A DNA stretch of 64,000 bases from Metarhizobium sp964253915 (GTDB taxonomy: Bacteria; Pseudomonadota; Alphaproteobacteria; Rhizobiales; Rhizobiaceae). A model generated the notes under the pieces. The model had not been told where the DNA came from. It did not search any database and saw only the letters and a program-made list of their open reading frames with translations. The DNA lies in NCBI RefSeq assembly GCF_964253915.1, contig NZ_CAXUSG020000001.1, positions 124,001 to 188,000 of the forward strand. Direction: 5' to 3'. Position numbers and translations under genes: made by a program. Of the stretch, positions 44,649 through 52,918 are shown piece after piece. How positions within the stretch are numbered: position 1 is the stretch's first letter; each line of letters starts with the position of its first letter.

Positions 44649-44733
44649 CTGCGCTTCCTTTGTTTATCGCCGGTCAATTGCATATTGGGGAACGAAACGC
44701 TAGATAACCGGCCAACGAACAGGAATTTCAGAC

Positions 44734-46317
44734 ATGGCCGAAACTCTCGCCGAGGCGGTTTCCCGCCGCCGCACCTTTGCGATTATCGCGCACCCGGACG
44801 CCGGGAAGACGACACTCACCGAAAAACTGCTGCTGTTCGGCGGCGCCATCCAGCTCGCCGGCGAAGTCAAGGCGAAGAAGGACCGCATGCAGACGCGCTC
44901 CGACTGGATGAAGATCGAACGCGAACGTGGCATCTCGGTCGTTACCTCGGTGATGACCTTCGAATATGACGGCAACGTCTTCAACATCCTCGACACGCCC
45001 GGCCACGAAGACTTCGCCGACGACACTTATCGCACGCTGACGGCGGTGGATGCCGCGGTCATGGTCATCGATGCCGCCAAGGGTATCGAACCGCGGACGC
45101 TAAAACTGTTCGAGGTCTGCCGCATGCGCGACATCCCGATCATCACCTTCGTCAACAAGATGGACCGCGAGAGCCGCGATACGTTCGAGATCCTCGACGA
45201 GGTCGAGGAAAAGCTGGCGCTGGATACCGCACCGGTGACTTGGCCGGTCGGCCGCTCCAAGACCTTCTGCGGCTCTTACAACCTCGCCAACAACACGTTC
45301 CGCGGCTCGGACACGCAGGTCGAGCCGCAAAAGGTCAACGGCCCGCAAAGCGTTGCCGATCACCTGCCGGAAAACGAGCGCGCGGCGCTGGTCGACGAGT
45401 TGGAGCTCGCCCGCGAGGCCTGCCGGCCCTTCGACCGCGAGGCCTTTCTCGAAGGCCACATGACGCCGGTGTTCTTCGGTTCGGCGTTGCGCAATTTTGG
45501 CGTGCGCGACCTGATCAACGCGCTCGGCGATTTTGCGCCGCCGCCGCGCGACCAGGTGGCCGACATCCGCACGGTGCATGCCGCCGAGGACAAGATGACC
45601 GCCTTCGTCTTCAAGATCCAGGCAAACATGGACCCGAACCACCGCGACCGCATCGCCTTTGCCCGCGTCTGCTCCGGCAAGCTGGAGCGCGGCATGAAGG
45701 CGCGTCTCGCACGCACCGGCAAGCAGATGGGCCTGACGGCGCCGCAATTCTTCTTCGCCTCGCAACGGCAGCTGGCCGATACGGCCTATGCCGGCGACGT
45801 GGTGGGGATTCCGAACCACGGCACGCTGCGCATCGGCGACACGCTGACCGAGGGCGAATCGCTGGTCTTCCAGGGCGTACCGAACTTTTCGCCGGAAATC
45901 CTGCGCCGCGTGCGGCTGGAGGATGCGATGAAGGCGAAGAAGCTCAAGGAAGCGCTGCAACAGATGGCCGAAGAGGGCGTCGTGCAGCTGTTTTCGCCGG
46001 AAGACGGTTCGCCGGCCATCGTCGGCGTCGTCGGCGCCCTGCAGCTTGACGTGCTCAAGGAGCGGCTGATGGCGGAATACGGCCTGCCGGTCTCCTTCGA
46101 AATGTCGCGTTTCTCCGTCTGCCGCTGGATCTCGGCGGACCAGCCGGCCGAACTGGAAAAATTCGTCACCCAGAGGCGCGGCGACATCGCCCGCGATCTC
46201 GACGGCGATCCGGTCTTCCTGGCGCAGGATGCGTTTTCGCTGCGCTATGAGTCGGAGCGTTATCCGGCGATCCGCATGGTGGCAATCAAGGAGTATCACG
46301 CCGTCAAGGCGGCGTGA
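44734..46317 (+). CDS. prfC: Peptide chain release factor 3
   Basis: GTPase that recycles RF1/RF2 from the ribosome; 527 residues, full length. G-motifs are AHPDAGKTTLTEKLL, DTPGHEDF and NKMD, with switch I residues RGISVVTSVM. Divergent from dut. The VOC protein gene follows after 11 bases with a good ribosome binding site (GAGGGAGGG). Confidence 0.97.
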   Translation: MAETLAEAVSRRRTFAIIAHPDAGKTTLTEKLLLFGGAIQLAGEVKAKKDRMQTRSDWMKIERERGISVVTSVMTFEYDGNVFNILDTPGHEDFADDTYRTLTAVDAAVMVIDAAKGIEPRTLKLFEVCRMRDIPIITFVNKMDRESRDTFEILDEVEEKLALDTAPVTWPVGRSKTFCGSYNLANNTFRGSDTQVEPQKVNGPQSVADHLPENERAALVDELELAREACRPFDREAFLEGHMTPVFFGSALRNFGVRDLINALGDFAPPPRDQVADIRTVHAAEDKMTAFVFKIQANMDPNHRDRIAFARVCSGKLERGMKARLARTGKQMGLTAPQFFFASQRQLADTAYAGDVVGIPNHGTLRIGDTLTEGESLVFQGVPNFSPEILRRVRLEDAMKAKKLKEALQQMAEEGVVQLFSPEDGSPAIVGVVGALQLDVLKERLMAEYGLPVSFEMSRFSVCRWISADQPAELEKFVTQRRGDIARDLDGDPVFLAQDAFSLRYESERYPAIRMVAIKEYHAVKAA

Positions 46318-46328
46318 GGGAGGGTGCC

Positions 46329-46688
46329 ATGGCCGTGCGTCGTATCGTTGCCAACCTGAGGGCGGACGATCCGTCGCTGGCCCGCTCCTTCTACCATGAT
46401 CTTCTCGGCCTTGATGTGGCGATGGATCATGGATGGATAGTGACCTTCGCCGGCGATGCGCTTTCGCCGGTTCAGGTCAGCATTGCCAGCGAAGGCGGTT
46501 CCGGCACGCCGGTGCCGGCGCTTTCGATCGAAGTCGACGATATCGACGAGGTATTTCATCGCGCCGTCTCTGCCGGTCTCGCTATCGTTTACGGACCGAC
46601 CGACGAACCCTGGGGCGTGCGGCGTTTCTTCCTTCACGACCCCTTCGGCAATCTCGTCAACATTCTTTCGCACGCACACGAGGCCTGA
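46329..46688 (+). CDS. VOC/glyoxalase superfamily protein
   Basis: Protein of 119 residues with the vicinal oxygen chelate fold: start AVRRIVANLRADDPSLARSFYHDLLGLDV (key part FYHDLLGLDV), and C-terminal FFLHDPFGNLVNILSH carrying the metal-ligand type positions. It is probably a small dioxygenase-like or antibiotic-resistance-like protein; function unknown. Probably co-transcribed with prfC, convergent with add. Confidence 0.85.
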   Translation: MAVRRIVANLRADDPSLARSFYHDLLGLDVAMDHGWIVTFAGDALSPVQVSIASEGGSGTPVPALSIEVDDIDEVFHRAVSAGLAIVYGPTDEPWGVRRFFLHDPFGNLVNILSHAHEA

Positions 46689-46712
46689 AGCGCCGACGGC
46701 GCTCGCCGGAAA

Positions 46713-47681
46713 TCAGAGCGCTGCGAGCAGCCTTGCGCGGGTTGCCTCGTCGACGAAGGCGGCTTCGACGGCGGTGCGTGTCATCGCGTCGATCTCTGCG
46801 TCGGAAAAGCCCATGATATCGGCGGCGATCTCGTATTCCCGTTTCAGCGACGTGTGGAAGAACGGCGGGTCGTCGGAATTGATCGTCACCTTGACGCCGG
46901 CATCACGCAACGCCCGCAGCGGATGCGCATGGAAATCCGGGAAGACGCCGAGTGCGATGTTCGAGCCCGGGCAGACCTCCAGCACGGTGCCGAGATCGGC
47001 GAGGCGCTTGACCAGATCGGCATCCTCGATGGCGCGCACGCCGTGGCCGATGCGCGACGGGCGCACGAGATCGAGCGCGTCGATAACGCTGAAGGCGCCG
47101 CAGACCTCGCCGGCATGGATGGTCAGGCCGAGGCCGGCATCGCGGGCGATATCGAAGGCGCGGGCATAGTCGGAGACGCGGTTCATGCGCTCCTCGCCGG
47201 CCATGTTGAAACCGGTGATCAGCGGATTGTCGCTCCGGGCGGCATATTCGGCCGCCGCGATGACGCTCTCCGGCCCGAAATGTCGCTCGCCGACAACCAC
47301 CAGCCGGGCCTCGATGCCGGTCTTCTCCTTCGCCGAAAGGATGCCCGCGGTCACGCCGGCCATGTAGGCGTCCGCCCCGAGCCCGATGCGGTCCCCGTGG
47401 TCGGGAGAAACGAACAGCTCGCTATAGATCGTGTTCACCCCGGCCAGTTCGAGCAGGTAGGTTTCGGTCAGAAGCGCATAATCCGCTTCCGTCTTGAAGA
47501 CGGCGGCGACGGCGTCATAGCAGCGGATGAATTCGGCGAAATCGTTCCAGACATAGCTGCCGTCCTTGAGGAAGGCGGCGGTGTCGATGCCGTAGCGGGC
47601 GGCCTGGCTGACGACGAGGTCCGGCGGCGCAGCACCCTCCAGATGACAATGCAGCTCGACTTTTTTCAGATGCGACGTCAC
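46713..47681 (-). CDS. add: Adenosine deaminase
   Basis: Zinc hydrolase converting adenosine to inosine; 322 residues. Metal and catalytic residues are seen in ELHCHLEG, HAGE and NSDDP. The start is GTG at 47681 with AAGGAG seven bases upstream, overlapping the deoB stop as GTGA. It works with deoB in nucleoside salvage. Confidence 0.95.
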   Translation of the reverse strand: MTSHLKKVELHCHLEGAAPPDLVVSQAARYGIDTAAFLKDGSYVWNDFAEFIRCYDAVAAVFKTEADYALLTETYLLELAGVNTIYSELFVSPDHGDRIGLGADAYMAGVTAGILSAKEKTGIEARLVVVGERHFGPESVIAAAEYAARSDNPLITGFNMAGEERMNRVSDYARAFDIARDAGLGLTIHAGEVCGAFSVIDALDLVRPSRIGHGVRAIEDADLVKRLADLGTVLEVCPGSNIALGVFPDFHAHPLRALRDAGVKVTINSDDPPFFHTSLKREYEIAADIMGFSDAEIDAMTRTAVEAAFVDEATRARLLAAL

Positions 47682-48898
47682 AGGAAACTCCTTCCATGGG
47701 TCCCGGCTGGGATTCCCAGGTGTTGGGCGATGGTTTCGCCGATATCCGCATAGGTCGGGCGGATGCCGATCGAGCGGGAGCGGATGCCGGGGCCGAAGAG
47801 CATGATCGGCACGCGCTCGCGCGTATGGTCGCTGCCGCGCCAGGTGGGATCGCAGCCGTGATCGGCGGTGAGCACGACGATATCGCCGTTCTTCATCTTG
47901 CGGTGGATGTCCGGCAGGCGCCGGTCGAAGGCTTCCAGCGCCGCGGCATAACCGGCCACGTCGCGGCGATGGCCGTAGAGCATGTCGAAATCGACGAAGT
48001 TGGTGAAGACGAGATCGCCGTCCCTTGCCTCGTCCATGGTCCGCAGCGTCGCTTCCGTCAGCGCCGCATTGCCGTTCGCCTTGATCAGGCGGGTGACGCC
48101 CTTGTGGGCGAAGATGTCGCCGATCTTGCCGACGGCATGCACGGAGCGGCCTGCCGCGGCCAGCCGGTCGAGAAGGGTCGGTTCCGGCGGCGGAACGGAA
48201 AAATCGCGGCGGTTTCCGGTGCGCTCGAAGGTCGAGGCTGTCTCGCCGACGAAGGGCCGGGCGATGACGCGGCCGATGTTCAGCGGATCGATGAGGGCGC
48301 GGACGATGCGGCAGAGATCGATGAGCTTTTCCAGCCCGAAATGGCTCTCGTGGGCGGCGATCTGGAAGACCGAGTCCGACGAGGTGTAGCAGATCGGCTT
48401 GCCGGTGCGGATATGCTCCTCGCCAAAGCGGGCGATGATTTCCGTGCCGGAGGAATGGCAATTGCCGAGAATGCCGGGAAGATTGGCTGCTTCGCAGATC
48501 GCTTCGACGAGATCGGGCGAAAAGGCATCGCCTTCAGTCGGAAAATAACCCCAGTCGAATGTAACCGGCGTACCGGCGATTTCCCAGTGGCCGGACGGGG
48601 TGTCTTTACCGCGCGAGATTTCTGAGGCAGCGCCGTGCAGCCCGAAGATGCGTTCCGGCACCGGCATGCCCGCCGGTGCGGCGCCGCTCGCCATCTTGGC
48701 GATGTGGACGAGGCCGAGCGCCGACATGTTGGGAAGTTTCAAGGGACCGCTGCGCAGGCCGGCACGGTCGGCGGCACCGGCGGCGCAATATTCGGCGATA
48801 TGGCCGAGCGTATTGGCGCCATCATCGCCATAGGCCGGCGCATCGGGCGCCCCGCCGACGCCGAAGGAATCAAGAACGAACAGAAAGGCGCGTGCCAT
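47678..48898 (-). CDS. deoB: Phosphopentomutase
   Basis: Alkaline-phosphatase-superfamily enzyme moving phosphate between C1 and C5 of ribose or deoxyribose; 406 residues. Motifs include the metal site VLDSFGVGGAPDA, the phospho-Thr region GKDTPSGHWEI and metal ligands in TADHGCDPTW. Co-translated with add. The rest of the rhizobial deo/upp set is not next to it: upp appears 15 kb away. Confidence 0.97.
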   Translation of the reverse strand: MARAFLFVLDSFGVGGAPDAPAYGDDGANTLGHIAEYCAAGAADRAGLRSGPLKLPNMSALGLVHIAKMASGAAPAGMPVPERIFGLHGAASEISRGKDTPSGHWEIAGTPVTFDWGYFPTEGDAFSPDLVEAICEAANLPGILGNCHSSGTEIIARFGEEHIRTGKPICYTSSDSVFQIAAHESHFGLEKLIDLCRIVRALIDPLNIGRVIARPFVGETASTFERTGNRRDFSVPPPEPTLLDRLAAAGRSVHAVGKIGDIFAHKGVTRLIKANGNAALTEATLRTMDEARDGDLVFTNFVDFDMLYGHRRDVAGYAAALEAFDRRLPDIHRKMKNGDIVVLTADHGCDPTWRGSDHTRERVPIMLFGPGIRSRSIGIRPTYADIGETIAQHLGIPAGTHGRSFL

Positions 48899-48994
48899 CT
48901 ACCACCCTGCAGCAACCCGGCAGCATTTCGCGCCGTCGAAAGCGACATCCATAGCGGCTGGCGAAAGACTTTGCAATTTGGGGGATGCGCGGGT

Positions 48995-49588
48995 TCAGCA
49001 GTCGGTGCAGCTGATCGAATCGCCGACGCGCTGGCGGAAGAAATATTCACGCTTGATGGTGATCTGCGTCGTCGTCATGGAGAACGCATTGGCCATGAAC
49101 ATCATCAAATCATGCGGTGCGGAGAGTTCTGCACGTATCAGAAAAGTGCTGGGCTTCTGCATCTCGGTCGGCACGACGACGGAGGCGCCGACCGCATAGG
49201 GCCGGGTGCCGCCCTTCTGCCACGACCAGGTGATCTTTGCGGCGTTGCTGGCATCGATAGTGATGCCGCTGATCTTCAATGTCAGGTTCGATGAAGTGAA
49301 GGGCACGAAGATGCTGTCGGCGACATCGACCATGGTCGCCAGGAAAGCCTTGTTCACCTTCTCGCTCTGCTGCGTTACCAGGTCGGCGATGGTACCGGTT
49401 GCCCTTGTGGCGCGCTTGGCAACACTCAGGCCGACGGTCAGCTCGAAGGCGCAGATGTAAAGCATCAGCAGCACCGGGGCGAGCAGCGCGAACTCCACCG
49501 CGCCGATGCCGCGCCTGTCACGCCACAGGCGCCCGAAGCGTTGGCCGGCGCTGGCGGCGATCCTGGAAAGGTGGGCGGCGGCACGCAT
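48995..49588 (-). CDS. TadE/TadG family pseudopilin
   Basis: Tad pilus minor component of 197 residues. The N-terminal prepilin-like segment is RRGIGAVEFALLAPVLLMLY, with the glycine before the cleavage point and Glu32 (E+5 type); the rest is a soluble domain. The ATG overlaps the previous gene's stop as TGATG, and a GTG one codon earlier is possible. It would be processed by CpaA and help pilus assembly. Confidence 0.85.
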   Translation of the reverse strand: MRAAAHLSRIAASAGQRFGRLWRDRRGIGAVEFALLAPVLLMLYICAFELTVGLSVAKRATRATGTIADLVTQQSEKVNKAFLATMVDVADSIFVPFTSSNLTLKISGITIDASNAAKITWSWQKGGTRPYAVGASVVVPTEMQKPSTFLIRAELSAPHDLMMFMANAFSMTTTQITIKREYFFRQRVGDSISCTDC

Positions 49589-50220
49589 CACGGGTAGGCC
49601 TCGTTCTGGAAGGCGGATGTGGCGATGATGAGGAAATCCGTCGGCATGCCGCTCGTCGGCCGGACATTGGTAATGTAGGGCCGCACGATGTCGGTCATGA
49701 TCTGCCAGCGGTAATAGGCCCGGAACATGTTGATGGTGCCAGGACCGCCGGGATTAAACTTGAAGCTCGTTGTATCGATGTCGGCGAAGCGGTCGGACGA
49801 AATCCGCGGAATGGTTTTCGGGATCAACGCAAAGGTTCCGAACGAGCGGATGTCGATATAGAGCTTGTTCGGCGTGGTCAGTTCGGTGGTCGAGCAGGTG
49901 ATCAGGATCGAGATCTCGTCGCAGAATTCCGTGCGGAACTGCTTCTCGTTCATATCGGTGGTGCGGCCCATGCCGAAGGTGATCTGGCCCGTCCGCAGCT
50001 TGCGCGCCATCGAGTCGACGGCATTGGTGACGAGTTGTTCGCCGGTGAAGGCGACGAAGGTTTCGAGAATGGCAAAGACGATCAGGAAATAGGGGAAGGC
50101 GAGGATAGCGAACTCGATAGCCGCCGCGCCGTCATCCGAGCGCGCAAATCGGCGAGCGGTGCGGCGCAGAACGGACCGGGACGGCGTCTTCTTTTCGTCT
50201 TCCTGGTAATTGCGACCCAT
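49588..50220 (-). CDS. TadE/TadG family pseudopilin
   Basis: Tad pilus minor component of 210 residues. A basic N-terminus is followed by DDGAAAIEFAILAFPYFLIV, with Gly31 at the predicted cleavage point and Glu36. A cysteine pair (FCDE, LITCST) may form a disulphide. It shares a minus-strand operon with the second TadE-like gene, overlapping by one base. It lies opposite the pilA-cpa operon. Confidence 0.87.
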   Translation of the reverse strand: MGRNYQEDEKKTPSRSVLRRTARRFARSDDGAAAIEFAILAFPYFLIVFAILETFVAFTGEQLVTNAVDSMARKLRTGQITFGMGRTTDMNEKQFRTEFCDEISILITCSTTELTTPNKLYIDIRSFGTFALIPKTIPRISSDRFADIDTTSFKFNPGGPGTINMFRAYYRWQIMTDIVRPYITNVRPTSGMPTDFLIIATSAFQNEAYP

Positions 50221-50328
50221 CAGGCTCTATCCGGAACATCTCGAACATTGCGATTTTAGGAAGCGTTCGTTGATTTTCCGTTTCACTGGTCGCCGGCAAT
50301 TTCCGTATCGGCACAGGAATGCCGTCTA

Positions 50329-50736
50329 TCAGGGAGCGGTCGCCTGGGTGGCGGTGGCAGCGCTTCCATGCGCGGCGTGCTGCTCGCAATTGGGCGTGCA
50401 CGACAGCACCGAGCGATCCGTCCGCCGGAAAACCCGCACGGTGCTGTCCTCGTCGATGGATACCAGAATGCGCTCGTCGACGATCGCGTTGCCGTCGGCA
50501 TCGAGCAGCACGAGATTGGTGGTGCCGAAACTTCTTCCCGTCAGTACGATCGTCTTGGCATCGGCAACGGTGGCGTCGGCAACTTCAGAGTTACCGATGA
50601 TGACCTTGCTGACCGCCCGGTCGAGCTTCAGTACCCGGGCATGGTCCATATAGACGCGCAGTATGCCGTCGTCTGCGGCGGCCGATGCGGCTGCGGCGAG
50701 GAAGACGAACATCGCGATACCGTTGCGGAACAACAT
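50329..50736 (-). CDS. Stand-alone pilus assembly N-terminal (CpaC-N-like) domain protein
   Basis: Periplasmic protein of 135 residues. After a signal peptide (cut near ASAAADD) it shows the same N-domain that opens the CpaC secretin: VLKLDRAVSKVIIGNSEVAD and GRSFGTTNLVLLDADG. It has no secretin domain. The C-terminal tail has two cysteines (LSCTPNCEQ). It stands first in the minus-strand operon next to the TadE-like genes, so a role in secretin assembly or gating is likely. Confidence 0.83.
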   Translation of the reverse strand: MLFRNGIAMFVFLAAAASAAADDGILRVYMDHARVLKLDRAVSKVIIGNSEVADATVADAKTIVLTGRSFGTTNLVLLDADGNAIVDERILVSIDEDSTVRVFRRTDRSVLSCTPNCEQHAAHGSAATATQATAP

Positions 50737-50969
50737 TCGACGCCTTTTCTGCGATTGTCTGGTCGATAACAGCGATCAAAATGACCGGAAATGGTGAATG
50801 AAGGGTTAAATGACTTCCCAGCAGCCTTCTTTTGGGTCAAATGTATGAATATCGGACGCATATGGGCAGCAAGAGTGTATCTTGTCGGAGCAATCATGTA
50901 TCGACAGCTGCTCTACAGATTGTGGAAATGCAGGCTTTCCGGATATATTTAAAATGCAGCGTAATTTTC

Positions 50970-50984
50970 TTAAATGATGTTTAC
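50970..50984 (+). promoter_or_regulatory. CtrA-like motif upstream of pilA (site 1)
   Basis: TTAA-N7-TTAC, one mismatch from the cell-cycle regulator CtrA consensus TTAA-N7-TTAA. It lies about 150 bases before the pilA ATG. pilA is a direct CtrA target in Caulobacter; here binding is inferred. Confidence 0.5.
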
Positions 50985-51005
50985 CATGCCCTCTTCAATC
51001 TCCGG

Positions 51006-51020
51006 TTAATGTTTTGGTAA
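51006..51020 (+). promoter_or_regulatory. CtrA-like motif upstream of pilA (site 2)
   Basis: TTAA-N7-GTAA, one mismatch from the CtrA consensus, also read as the palindrome GGTTA...TAACC at 51004-51022. It lies 36 bases downstream of site 1. Confidence 0.45.
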
Positions 51021-51129
51021 CCGCGTTCCTTAAGGCGATGGCAATGGCCGTTCGCTAGTTTGCAGTCGATCCGATCAACGGAAACAGTTGGCGGAAGTGC
51101 TGAACAAACAAGTGGAGTAGGATAGAGTC

Positions 51130-51309
51130 ATGACCAAGCTTTTCGCACGTTTCCTGAAGGACGAGTCTGGCGCGACCGCCATTGAATACGGCCTGATCGC
51201 AGCCCTGATTTCGGTAGCCCTCATCACCGGCGCAACCGCGCTCGGTAACAGCATCGGCGACACCTTTACCAACCTTTCGACGACGATGAACGCTAACAAC
51301 ACGCCGTGA
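51130..51309 (+). CDS. pilA: Flp family type IVb pilin
   Basis: Major pilin of the Tad pilus, 59 residues. The prepilin leader ends at Gly14 in DESGATAIEYGLIAALISVA, cut before Ala15, with the required Glu19 and Tyr20 of the Flp motif. A short hydrophilic tail follows the membrane helix. It opens the plus-strand operon pilA-cpaA-cpaB-cpaC-cpaD-cpaE-cpaF-tadB-tadC. A hairpin follows the stop, which would give extra pilA message relative to the rest. Confidence 0.95.
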   Translation: MTKLFARFLKDESGATAIEYGLIAALISVALITGATALGNSIGDTFTNLSTTMNANNTP

Positions 51310-51349
51310 TAGCCGTTTAGTTCGCGTCCGACGACGACACTATCCGGGC

Positions 51350-51377
51350 GGGCCGTCTTTTACAGGCGGCCCTTTCG
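51350..51377 (+). terminator. Partial terminator after pilA
   Basis: GGGCCG (51350-51355) pairs with CGGCCC (51367-51372), followed by TTTCGG. With cpaA 42 bases later, this looks like an attenuating hairpin that keeps pilA message in excess, as in other Tad loci. Confidence 0.55.
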
Positions 51378-51413
51378 GCATGTCCAAAAACCTTCGGGAT
51401 CGAAAGGCAAACG

Positions 51414-51926
51414 ATGACCGGCGCTGCGATTTTTGTCATCTTTCCGCTGTGCCTGGCGATTGCCGCCTTCACCGATCTCTTCACGATGACGATCCCGAAT
51501 CGCGTTTCGGTGATCCTGCTTGCCGCCTTTCTCATCGTTGCGCCGTTTGCCGGCCTCGGGCTGGCGGAAATCGGCCAGCATCTGGCCGCCGGCCTCCTGG
51601 TTTTCGCCATCTGCTTCGGCCTGTTTGCCGCCAATGTCATGGGCGGCGGCGATGCGAAGCTTCTGACGGCTGCGGCCGTCTGGTTCGGCTTCAACCCGTC
51701 GCTGGCGGTGTTCATGATCTATGTCGGTTTCATCGGCGGGCTGGTGACGATCCTGGTGCTGATGATCCGGGCCCATGCCAATTCGGTGCTTGCAGCCGGC
51801 GTGCCGCTGCCGCCCTCGCTGTTTGCCGCCAAGAAAATACCGTATGGCGTCGCCATCGGCATTGCCGGTTTCCTGGCCTATCCGTCCTCGCCCCTCGTCC
51901 TGGCGGCCCTGGCGCGCCTGCACTGA
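51414..51926 (+). CDS. cpaA: Prepilin peptidase, A24 family
   Basis: Integral membrane aspartyl protease of 170 residues that removes the leader of PilA and the TadE-like proteins. The two catalytic aspartates are Asp21 (TDLFTMTIPN) and Asp80 (MGGGDAKLL). It lacks the methyltransferase domain of classical PilD, as usual for CpaA/TadV. Confidence 0.94.
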   Translation: MTGAAIFVIFPLCLAIAAFTDLFTMTIPNRVSVILLAAFLIVAPFAGLGLAEIGQHLAAGLLVFAICFGLFAANVMGGGDAKLLTAAAVWFGFNPSLAVFMIYVGFIGGLVTILVLMIRAHANSVLAAGVPLPPSLFAAKKIPYGVAIGIAGFLAYPSSPLVLAALARLH

Positions 51927-52016
51927 TCCTTTACCCCAAAACGCCAAGGTGTTAGCCGGTAGCCTCGGCTGCGACGGCGGCGCGCGCATGCGGCCGGAAC
52001 GCCCGGTGACATTCCG

Positions 52017-52048
52017 TTAACCAGACCTGTAAGCATCTTATTAACCAT
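52017..52048 (+). promoter_or_regulatory. Two CtrA-like half-sites upstream of cpaB
   Basis: TTAACCAG at 52017-52024 and TTAACCAT at 52041-52048 match the CtrA half-site TTAACCAT (the second exactly). They lie in the 182-base gap between cpaA and cpaB, pointing to a second, cell-cycle-linked promoter for cpaB-tadC. Confidence 0.45.
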
Positions 52049-52108
52049 AATTATACCTTTTGCTGGTCTTCTGCGGGGAGCAATTCTGAATCCCCTTGAG
52101 GAATGACC

Positions 52109-52918
52109 ATGAAACCCGCTCGCATCATCATCCTTGCTGTCGCCATTTCGGCGGCGGGCTTGGCCGGGATCCTGGCCATGAAGCTCGCCGGCGGCAAATC
52201 GAAGGTGGTCGAGCAGGCCCAGGCGATCATCAAGAAGGAACCGACGGTCAACGTTCTGGTTTCGGCGGTCAACCTGCCGGTCGGCTCCCGCCTGAACGAA
52301 GATTCGATCCGCTGGATGGCCTGGCCGGAAGGCAGCGTCGTCGAAGGCGTCATCACCGAACCCAACCGTCCGAACGCCCTGACCGAGTTGAGCGGTGCCG
52401 TGGTCCGCCTGCCGATGTTCGAGGGTGAACCGGTCCGGTCGGAAAAGATCGCCGATGCCAACAGCCGAATCATGTCGTCGCTGCTGCCCTCCGGAAAACG
52501 TGCCGTTGCCACCGACATCTCCGTCTCGACCGGCGCCGGCGGTTTCATCCTGCCCAACGACCGGGTGGACGTCATCATGGTGCGCAAGGGCGAAGACACC
52601 AAATACCTGACCGAGACGGTTCTTTCCAACGTGCGCGTGCTCGCGATCGACCAGCAGATCGAGGAAAAGAACGACGGCTCGAAAACGGTGGTCGGCACCA
52701 CCGCGACGCTGGAACTGACGCCCGACCAGGCCAAGGTGATTTCCGTTGCCCAGCAGATGGCCGACCGGCTGTCGCTCGCCCTGCGCTCCGTTGCCGATGC
52801 CCAGGAAGAGGATACCGATGCGGCTGATTACCTGCTGAGCGGCGATACCGGTACGCCGTCGATCCAGGTGATCAAGTCCGGTTCGATCGTCAAGGCCAGC
52901 GAGACGAGAGCACAATGA
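52109..52918 (+). CDS. cpaB: Tad pilus assembly protein CpaB
   Basis: Periplasmic protein of 269 residues anchored by one N-terminal helix (IIILAVAISAAGLAGILAM), with the SAF/AFP-like domain around VLVSAVNLPVGSRL and the CpaB motif DISVSTGAGGFILPNDRVDV. GAGGA six bases before the ATG at 52109 decides against the ATG two codons upstream. Interacts with CpaC in the outer-membrane channel complex. The stop overlaps the cpaC start as ATGA. Confidence 0.94.
   Translation: MKPARIIILAVAISAAGLAGILAMKLAGGKSKVVEQAQAIIKKEPTVNVLVSAVNLPVGSRLNEDSIRWMAWPEGSVVEGVITEPNRPNALTELSGAVVRLPMFEGEPVRSEKIADANSRIMSSLLPSGKRAVATDISVSTGAGGFILPNDRVDVIMVRKGEDTKYLTETVLSNVRVLAIDQQIEEKNDGSKTVVGTTATLELTPDQAKVISVAQQMADRLSLALRSVADAQEEDTDAADYLLSGDTGTPSIQVIKSGSIVKASETRAQ

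Larger units (their letters stand above)
50737..51129. other. Divergent promoter region of the Tad pilus locus
   Basis: 393 bases, AT-rich, no coding frame. It lies between the minus-strand operon (start 50736) and pilA (start 51130). Two near-consensus CtrA motifs are present (see 50970 and 51006), and GTGGAGTAGGATAG before the pilA ATG is the ribosome binding region. I see no convincing -35/-10 pair. Confidence 0.55.
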
